A stretch of DNA of 5,943 bases. Origin: an uncultured Clostridia bacterium (GTDB lineage Bacteria > Bacillota > Clostridia > Christensenellales > Pumilibacteraceae). Below are positions 1 through 3,700 of the stretch, in pieces. The position numbers and the translations under genes are program-made. The stretch's first letter is position 1. Every line of letters starts with the position of its first letter. The notes beneath the pieces were generated by a model, which was not told the DNA's origin, did not search any database, and saw only the letters and a list, made by a program, of their open reading frames with translations. The stretch lies in contig USEG01000060.1 of the NCBI GenBank assembly GCA_900553555.1, positions 1 through 5,943 of the forward strand, written 5' to 3'.

Positions 1-1061
1 TCCACCAGCTTGTCTATAAGCTCGAAATTTTTCGCCACGAATATACGCACTTTGGCCTCTTTCGTCTTGCCGTCGCGATCGTACATATGGTTGGCGCACA
101 GCCACGCCACTTCGTCTATTACGCTGTTGGGAAAACGCAGACCGTATTCGCCGAAGGTGTACCTTACGATGTTCTCCGACACTTTTTCGTGCCCGTGCAT
201 ATTGCCGAATTTGTTCATGCAGTACGGCTTGCCTATATCGTGCATCAATGCCGCCAAACGAATATCGGGCGGTGCAAAACGCACGGTCTGGAAGGTGTGC
301 TCCAAAACGTCGTACTTGTGATAGAGCGGATTTTGCGCCATGCCCGCGCCGTCTTCCAGCTGGGGAATGAGATATTTTATCGCGCCTATCTGGTTGAGAA
401 GGCGCAGCGCGCGGTATTGAGCGTTGGCAATGCCGTTTTTGGTGTCGGCAAGCAGAATTTTCATAAGTTCGTCGCGGCGGCGTTCGACGGAAATATCTTT
501 TAGCAGTTCGACGTTGGCCTTTGCCGCCTTTGCCGTTTCGGCGTCTATCTTAAAGCCGGTTTCGCACGCAATGCGCACCATACGCAGCACGCGCAGACCG
601 TCGGAAGCGAAAATATGCTGCGGGTCGTAAGCGCGCAGAATTTTGTGTTCGATATCGGCAATGCCGCCCAAGGGATCTATTATTTTGTCGTTTGCAATAT
701 CGTAATATATGGCGTTACAGGTAAAGTCGCGCCTTTTGGCGTCCTTGGTAATGTCGGTGGTAAACATCACCGATACGGGCGAATGTCCGCCCCCTTCGGC
801 ATATTTTTCCACGCGAAAAGGAGTATACTCGAACTTGTCGTCGTTATACTTGATGATTACAGTGCCCAAACGATAATTGACTACTTCCGTTCTGTACCGC
901 TTGCTAAGTCCCAACGTATCCGCGACCGCCGGTCCCGCTATATCGATGTCGGTTTCCCCAAGACCCGCAAGCTTATTTCTGACAAAGCCGCCCACAACAT
1001 ATATCGGACTCTTAGCCATACTGCTTAGTTTGATTAAACTATCAGGTATATTCATTTCCAT
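1..1061 (-). CDS. cca: CCA tRNA nucleotidyltransferase / poly(A) polymerase family, HD domain (3'-truncated by window edge)
   Basis: Class II nucleotidyltransferase that builds or repairs the 3' CCA of tRNAs in the cytoplasm from CTP and ATP. I translated 353 uninterrupted codons from ATG 1061 to the left edge; family members are usually about 400-450 residues, so the C-terminus is missing. Visible motifs: GGFVRN at residues 24-29 and the metal-binding DID at 38-40; the flexible-loop region around 83-100; RRDFT-x-NA at 110-117; DPLGG at 129-133; the nucleotide-selecting D154 and R157 in SDGLRVLR (153-160); and ERRRDEL at 203-209. An HD domain follows, with LEHT (253-256), MHDIGK (273-278), HGHEK (289-293) and H325. 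Oddities are N29 where VRD is usual and S153 where the family has E in EDxxR. The flexible loop argues against a CC-only enzyme, but CCA-adding and poly(A) activity cannot be separated from sequence alone. ATG 1061 is chosen over ATG 1055 because it falls at the predicted transcription start. Confidence 0.93.
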   Translation of the reverse strand, partial: MEMNIPDSLIKLSSMAKSPIYVVGGFVRNKLAGLGETDIDIAGPAVADTLGLSKRYRTEVVNYRLGTVIIKYNDDKFEYTPFRVEKYAEGGGHSPVSVMFTTDITKDAKRRDFTCNAIYYDIANDKIIDPLGGIADIEHKILRAYDPQHIFASDGLRVLRMVRIACETGFKIDAETAKAAKANVELLKDISVERRRDELMKILLADTKNGIANAQYRALRLLNQIGAIKYLIPQLEDGAGMAQNPLYHKYDVLEHTFQTVRFAPPDIRLAALMHDIGKPYCMNKFGNMHGHEKVSENIVRYTFGEYGLRFPNSVIDEVAWLCANHMYDRDGKTKEAKVRIFVAKNFELIDKLV

Positions 1062-1097
1062 ATATTTTATTTTAGCATAATAATAAAAATAATGCAA
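1062..1097 (-). promoter_or_regulatory. Sigma-A-type promoter of the cca gene, predicted leaderless
   Basis: On the minus strand, the -35 TTGCAT (1097-1092) and the -10 TAAAAT (1074-1069) are separated by exactly 17 bp. The -10 is preceded by TGC, giving an extended -10 (TGnTAAAAT). The ATG at 1061 begins after a 7-nt gap (1068-1062), which is the normal distance from -10 to +1. There is no Shine-Dalgarno between the -10 and the ATG, only A and T. The transcript is therefore predicted to begin at or within a base of the start codon. A second ATGCAA copy lies just upstream (1105-1110); its role is unknown. Confidence 0.72.
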
Positions 1098-1186
1098 CAG
1101 TTTTATGCAAGGTTTTACTTTTTGCGGATATATCGGACGGTTTTTTAAAAATAAGCATTTTTTTGCTTTGTCGACGCCTTAAACAA

Positions 1187-1222
1187 TTGATTTTTGCCGC
1201 ATTTTACGCTATAATTATTATT
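1187..1222 (+). promoter_or_regulatory. Sigma-A-type promoter of the lipid kinase gene, predicted leaderless
   Basis: The -35 TTGATT (1187-1192), a 17-bp spacer (1193-1209) and a perfect -10 TATAAT (1210-1215) are followed by seven A/T bases (1216-1222) and then ATG 1223. Expected +1 is 1222-1223, so the mRNA would start at the AUG. No Shine-Dalgarno-like purine run occurs upstream of 1223. The geometry is the same as in the divergent cca promoter, and the two -35 boxes are about 90 bp apart. Confidence 0.75.
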
Positions 1223-2074
1223 ATGATTAACATTATCGCCAACATAAGAAGCGGCAGAGGCTTGGGCCTTAGAAGTCTCAAAAAAGTCACGGCATATCTT
1301 GCCGATCATTCAATAGATTATACTCTTTACGTCACCAACTACAAAGGGCACGCGACGCAAATCGCCCACGACGTTTCCAAAAACGGCGGCACTGTGATTG
1401 CCATGGGCGGCGACGGAACTTTCCACGACGTTCTGAACGGCATTGCGGACATGGAAAACACCACGGTCGGCTTTATTCCGGCGGGCAAAGGCAACGACTT
1501 TACCCGTTCGGCGGGATTTAGTCTCAACCCGATAAAAGCTCTTAAAGACATTCTCGACGGAAAGACGCGCAAAATAGATTACATAAAAATATCCGACAAG
1601 CGCTGTCTCAACATTGCCGGCACAGGCCTTGACGTAAAAGTACTGGAGTTGGCTTACAGCAAATCAGGTCTTACTTATATAGGTTCGCTTATATACTGGA
1701 TCAACCACATGGTGCCGTGCAACGCCACCGTAACCATCGACGACGGTCAGCCCGTAAAATACAGCTGCATCATGGTGGGCGTGTGCAACGGCAAAGCCTT
1801 TGGCGGAAACATTCGCATATGCCCGGTTGCGGAAATAAACGACGGCTATATTGACGTTATAATCATGCAGATGCCGCAAAAGGGCAACATCATGAAACTG
1901 CTTACGAAGTTTGTAAAGGGCAAACACATGGACATGCCCATCACCACCCACTTCCGCTGCAAAAAAGTGCATATAGAAAGCGACGCCGATATCGAGCTGG
2001 ACGGCGAGATTTACAAAAACTTGTCGTTCGACTGCGAAATCGTGCCGAACGGTCTTACCATCTACACTCCGTGA
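1223..2074 (+). CDS. Diacylglycerol kinase / YegS-LCB5-type lipid kinase
   Basis: A 283-residue soluble lipid kinase of the DAGK catalytic family. These enzymes phosphorylate a lipid hydroxyl, in Gram-positives typically diacylglycerol (DgkB), returning it to phosphatidic acid for phospholipid synthesis. The N-terminus INIIANIRSGRG matches the family's first strand and glycine turn. The ATP-site signature GGDGTFHDVLNG is at 62-73, PAGKGNDFTR at 86-95, AGTGLDVKV at 132-140, FGGNIRICPVAEINDGYIDV at 193-212, and ELDGE at 258-262, which carries the conserved DGE. PAGKGND has K where T or S is common in PxGTGND. Length and domain content are complete, with no transmembrane segment. An in-frame TTG at 1163 would add 20 residues, but they would lie upstream of and across the promoter, so ATG 1223 is preferred. 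Substrate (diacylglycerol or another lipid) is inferred from the family only. The gene is monocistronic, between a leaderless promoter and its own terminator. Confidence 0.93.
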   Translation: MINIIANIRSGRGLGLRSLKKVTAYLADHSIDYTLYVTNYKGHATQIAHDVSKNGGTVIAMGGDGTFHDVLNGIADMENTTVGFIPAGKGNDFTRSAGFSLNPIKALKDILDGKTRKIDYIKISDKRCLNIAGTGLDVKVLELAYSKSGLTYIGSLIYWINHMVPCNATVTIDDGQPVKYSCIMVGVCNGKAFGGNIRICPVAEINDGYIDVIIMQMPQKGNIMKLLTKFVKGKHMDMPITTHFRCKKVHIESDADIELDGEIYKNLSFDCEIVPNGLTIYTP

Positions 2075-2092
2075 CGGCAACACGGATTTTTT
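2068..2092 (+). terminator. Intrinsic terminator overlapping the lipid kinase stop codon
   Basis: Stem TCCGTG (2068-2073) pairs with CACGGA (2081-2086) around a 7-nt loop and is followed by six T (2087-2092). The TGA stop (2072-2074) straddles the end of the left arm, so the last two coding codons are part of the hairpin. The 6-bp stem is short but GC-rich and directly abuts the T-run. Confidence 0.6.
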
Positions 2093-2208
2093 ATGCGGAC
2101 AAACGGGCATCGGGCAAACGATTATTTTAATGCCCGCCGCGAATACAAATATAACGCTGCACGAAAGCGACGGCAGGTTTGCTGTTTAATCGTCTGACAG
2201 GCAGCGCT
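2093..2208. other. Convergent intergenic segment without a supported gene
   Basis: This lies between the kinase terminator and the next hairpin. It has tandem CGGGCA copies (2104-2109 and 2111-2116) that could each pair with the single TGCCCG at 2131-2136, giving two mutually exclusive stems. A 34-codon ATG frame (2093-2197) has no ribosome binding site and no recognisable product. I see no convincing promoter on either strand. Confidence 0.4.
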
Positions 2209-2243
2209 AAAAAAGCGTCCGCACAAGGCAAACGCTTTTTTTT
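2209..2243. terminator. Bidirectional intrinsic terminator between the convergent genes
   Basis: A 10-bp stem AAAAAAGCGT (2209-2218) pairs with ACGCTTTTTT (2232-2241) around a 13-nt loop. On the plus strand the T-run extends to 2243. On the minus strand the descending arm ends in six T. It can therefore stop minus-strand transcripts of the SPFH gene as well as plus-strand read-through from the kinase. Confidence 0.75.
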
Positions 2244-2259
2244 ATTGCTGTTTTTGTTG

Positions 2260-2291
2260 CGCCGCCTTTATTTTAGAGGCGCGTTTTTTTT
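2260..2291 (+). terminator. Second plus-strand intrinsic terminator
   Basis: Inner stem GCCTTT (2264-2269) pairs with AGAGGC (2275-2280) around loop ATTTT. It is extended by CGC (2260-2262) and C2263 against GCG (2281-2283) with one unpaired base, and is followed by eight T (2284-2291). There is no U-tract on the minus side, so it acts only rightward. It blocks plus-strand transcription from entering the SPFH gene antisense. Confidence 0.62.
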
Positions 2292-2313
2292 ATAGGGAGT
2301 TTTGCGGACGGCT

Positions 2314-3312
2314 TTATTCTTTCTGGCCGGAATTTATGACGGGCTGAACGTCCCGGGTGCCGCACAAAACGACAAGCAGATTGGACACCAGCGTGGCTCT
2401 TTGCACGTCGTCCAGCGCAACGGTACCCTTTTCCTGCAAGCGGTCCAGCGCCATTTCCACCATGCCCACGGCTCCGTCGACAATCATCTTGCGTGCGTCG
2501 ACGATGGCTGTTGCCTGCTGGCGTTGCAGCATTGCCGCGGCTATTTCGGGGGCATACGCAAGGTAAGTAATTCTCGCCTCGACAATTTCGATGCCCGCCT
2601 CGTTTACGCGCTCCTGGATTTCGTCCTTTATTCTTGCCGACACCACTTCGCTCGAACCGCGCAAACTGCCTTCGTCCGGCACTCCGTCGCCCGTCGTGTC
2701 GACGTTGGGCGCGACGTCATAGGGATAAATACGCACGACGTTTCTTAGTGCGGCGTCACATTGCAGCGATAAAAATTCCTTGTAATTGTCGACGTTAAAT
2801 ACAGCTTTTGCCGTATCCACTACTCTCCATGTCACGGCGATACCTATCTCAACGGGATTGCCGAGACAGTCGTTTATCTTCTGGCGGTTGTTGTTCAGGG
2901 TCATTATCTTGAGGGATATTTTCTTTGTTGGTATATCTATAGAGACGTCGACTCCACCGGAGGGCTGCTTTGCGCCCAGAACCTTTACGTCGCCGCTCTG
3001 GTTGAGCCGTGTGTTGGCGGCAGGGTTGACGGCGGCGCAAAAGGGATTGATAGCATAAAAGCCGTCGCCCTTTATCGTGCCGACGTATTTTCCGAACAGC
3101 GTAAGTACCAGCGCCTCATTGGGCCGAAGTATCCTAAGTCCCATCAGGGGGATCCAGCTGAGAATAAACACGACCAATCCCGCTGCAATCATCGCGACCG
3201 ACTGCAATGTCACTCCCCAAATTGCGCACGCAAGCGACGCGATAATGACCAGCACGCAAATAACAAGCGTGCGCATACCGTGTTTTTTGTCTGTCAAAAC
3301 TTTTTCTTCCAT
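2314..3312 (-). CDS. SPFH (stomatin/prohibitin/band 7) domain membrane protein
   Basis: A 332-residue membrane-anchored SPFH protein. The family oligomerises in the membrane and is linked to microdomain organisation and membrane-protein quality control; the specific role here is unknown. A short charged N-terminus (1-13) is followed by two hydrophobic segments, about 14-33 and 37-60, separated by only a few residues, so they form a hairpin. The SPFH core begins at [20 protein letters not shown] (61-80). The highly conserved helix [20 protein letters not shown] (251-270) continues with [12 protein letters not shown] (278-289), then [20 protein letters not shown] (310-329), typical of the subgroup's C-terminus. 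An Asp-rich loop [10 protein letters not shown] (205-214) within the SPFH region resembles calcium-binding thrombospondin-type-3 loops. The start is fixed by AAGGAG 6 nt upstream. It has its own promoter and shares a bidirectional terminator with the convergent kinase. No partner gene lies downstream on the same strand. Confidence 0.9.
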   Translation of the reverse strand: MEEKVLTDKKHGMRTLVICVLVIIASLACAIWGVTLQSVAMIAAGLVVFILSWIPLMGLRILRPNEALVLTLFGKYVGTIKGDGFYAINPFCAAVNPAANTRLNQSGDVKVLGAKQPSGGVDVSIDIPTKKISLKIMTLNNNRQKINDCLGNPVEIGIAVTWRVVDTAKAVFNVDNYKEFLSLQCDAALRNVVRIYPYDVAPNVDTTGDGVPDEGSLRGSSEVVSARIKDEIQERVNEAGIEIVEARITYLAYAPEIAAAMLQRQQATAIVDARKMIVDGAVGMVEMALDRLQEKGTVALDDVQRATLVSNLLVVLCGTRDVQPVINSGQKE

Positions 3313-3318
3313 ATTTTT

Positions 3319-3324
3319 CTCCTT
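3319..3324 (-). promoter_or_regulatory. Shine-Dalgarno of the SPFH gene
   Basis: Minus-strand AAGGAG, 6 nt before ATG 3312, fixes the start codon. It shows that this genome does use canonical ribosome binding sites, unlike the two leaderless genes to the left. Confidence 0.85.
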
Positions 3325-3342
3325 ATCGGTTTTTATGCTTTA

Positions 3343-3371
3343 AGTATATCATTTATTGCGACGCGTGTCAA
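3343..3371 (-). promoter_or_regulatory. Near-consensus sigma-A promoter of the SPFH gene
   Basis: On the minus strand, a perfect -35 TTGACA (3371-3366), a 17-bp spacer and a -10 TATACT (3348-3343) preceded by TGA (extended -10). Predicted +1 is near 3336, giving a leader of about 24 nt that contains the AAGGAG. Upstream is AT-rich sequence with a GTAAAA/TTTTAC inverted repeat (3392-3404), which could act as an UP element or an operator. Strong basal expression is expected. Confidence 0.85.
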
Positions 3372-3631
3372 ACGCATAGTATTCTTTTTGTGTAAAATTT
3401 TTTACTTATAGCGGCAGTTTTTTATATAAATTCGGCGTTTTTTGACGCAATACAAACGATTTATGTCCAAATTTACTACTGCGCGGCGCATGAGCTTTTT
3501 AGTCTTTTACCGCTTAGCGGCACATGAGCTTTTTAGACTTTTATAGCATAAAGGCGTCTTGAGTTTTGTGCGGTCGAATCTCCTACAGCCTTAAATAAAA
3601 GCTCCTTTCGCGTCCGACATTTACGGCGGTA
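3372..3631. other. Intergenic region upstream of the SPFH promoter
   Basis: No gene is supported here. It contains the AT-rich inverted repeat at 3392-3404, a TTTATATAAA palindrome (3421-3430), a small GCGT/ACGC hairpin near 3434-3448, the 34-nt-period direct repeat listed separately, and a TTTAC/GTAAA hairpin (3620-3633). A minus-strand extended -10 (TGCTATAAA, 3548-3540) lacks a good -35. The longest ATG frames are 27-29 codons without ribosome binding sites. Confidence 0.5.
3485..3543. repeat. Tandem direct repeat, two 25-nt copies at 34-nt period
   Basis: The copies at 3485-3509 and 3519-3543 share GGC, CATGAGCTTTTTAG and CTTTTA, and differ at only two positions (3488 G versus 3522 A; 3503 T versus 3537 A). 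The 9-nt spacer and the flanking GG form a CCGC-TTA-GCGG mini-hairpin (3510-3520). A GGCG at 3553 starts in the same 34-nt phase, but the sequence after it is only weakly similar. An inverted copy of the core (TAAAAGCTC, 3596-3604) lies 53 nt downstream. The period is not a multiple of three, so this is not a coding repeat. Confidence 0.75.
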
Positions 3632-3676
3632 AAACAAAAGGCCCCGGCTTCTCAAAAGGGAAGCGCGGAGCCTTTT
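3632..3676 (-). terminator. Intrinsic terminator of the large secreted-protein gene (bidirectional)
   Basis: Read on the minus strand, a stem of about 16 bp runs from AAAAGGCTCCG through GCTTC (3676-3660), with one bulged base and one G-U pair. It has an 8-nt loop (3659-3652), a return arm GAAGCCGGGGCCTTTT (3651-3636), and then GTTTT. It begins 22 nt after the tandem TAA TAA stops of the gene ending at 3701. The plus-strand reading also ends in T-rich sequence (TTTTTCGG then six T), so it may work in both directions. Confidence 0.85.
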
Positions 3677-3700
3677 TCGGTTTTTTACCGACGCAAATTA

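Noticed and set aside
87..1028. Plus-strand open frames of about 137-138 codons at 87-503 and 615-1028
   Set aside because: They are antisense to the cca gene, whose catalytic motifs are unambiguous on the minus strand. Their translations match no family I know.
1163..1222. TTG-initiated 20-residue N-terminal extension of the lipid kinase
   Set aside because: It lies upstream of and over the -35/-10 boxes, has no ribosome binding site, and the family N-terminus begins at residue 1 of the ATG 1223 start.
1664..2110. Minus-strand frame of 148 codons across the lipid kinase
   Set aside because: Shadow of the kinase coding sequence; it crosses the terminator stem and has no family features.
2093..2197. 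Possible 34-codon gene after the kinase terminator
   Set aside because: No ribosome binding site or promoter, and the sequence is arginine-rich and low in information.
2302..2748. Plus-strand frame of 148 codons within the SPFH gene
   Set aside because: Antisense to a well-conserved SPFH C-terminus, and starts just after a plus-strand terminator.
3463..3546. Possible 27-codon peptide across the direct repeats, and a 29-codon minus-strand frame from 3491
   Set aside because: No Shine-Dalgarno, the repeat period is out of frame, and neither has a leaderless-type -10 at the right distance.
3485..3586. CRISPR-like repeat-spacer pattern
   Set aside because: Only two good copies with a 9-nt spacer, a weak third match, and no cas genes.
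3567..3590. T-arm-like string (GGTCGAATC) suggesting a tRNA fragment or attachment site
   Set aside because: The flanking bases do not form a T-stem or acceptor stem, and there is no integrase or mobile gene nearby.
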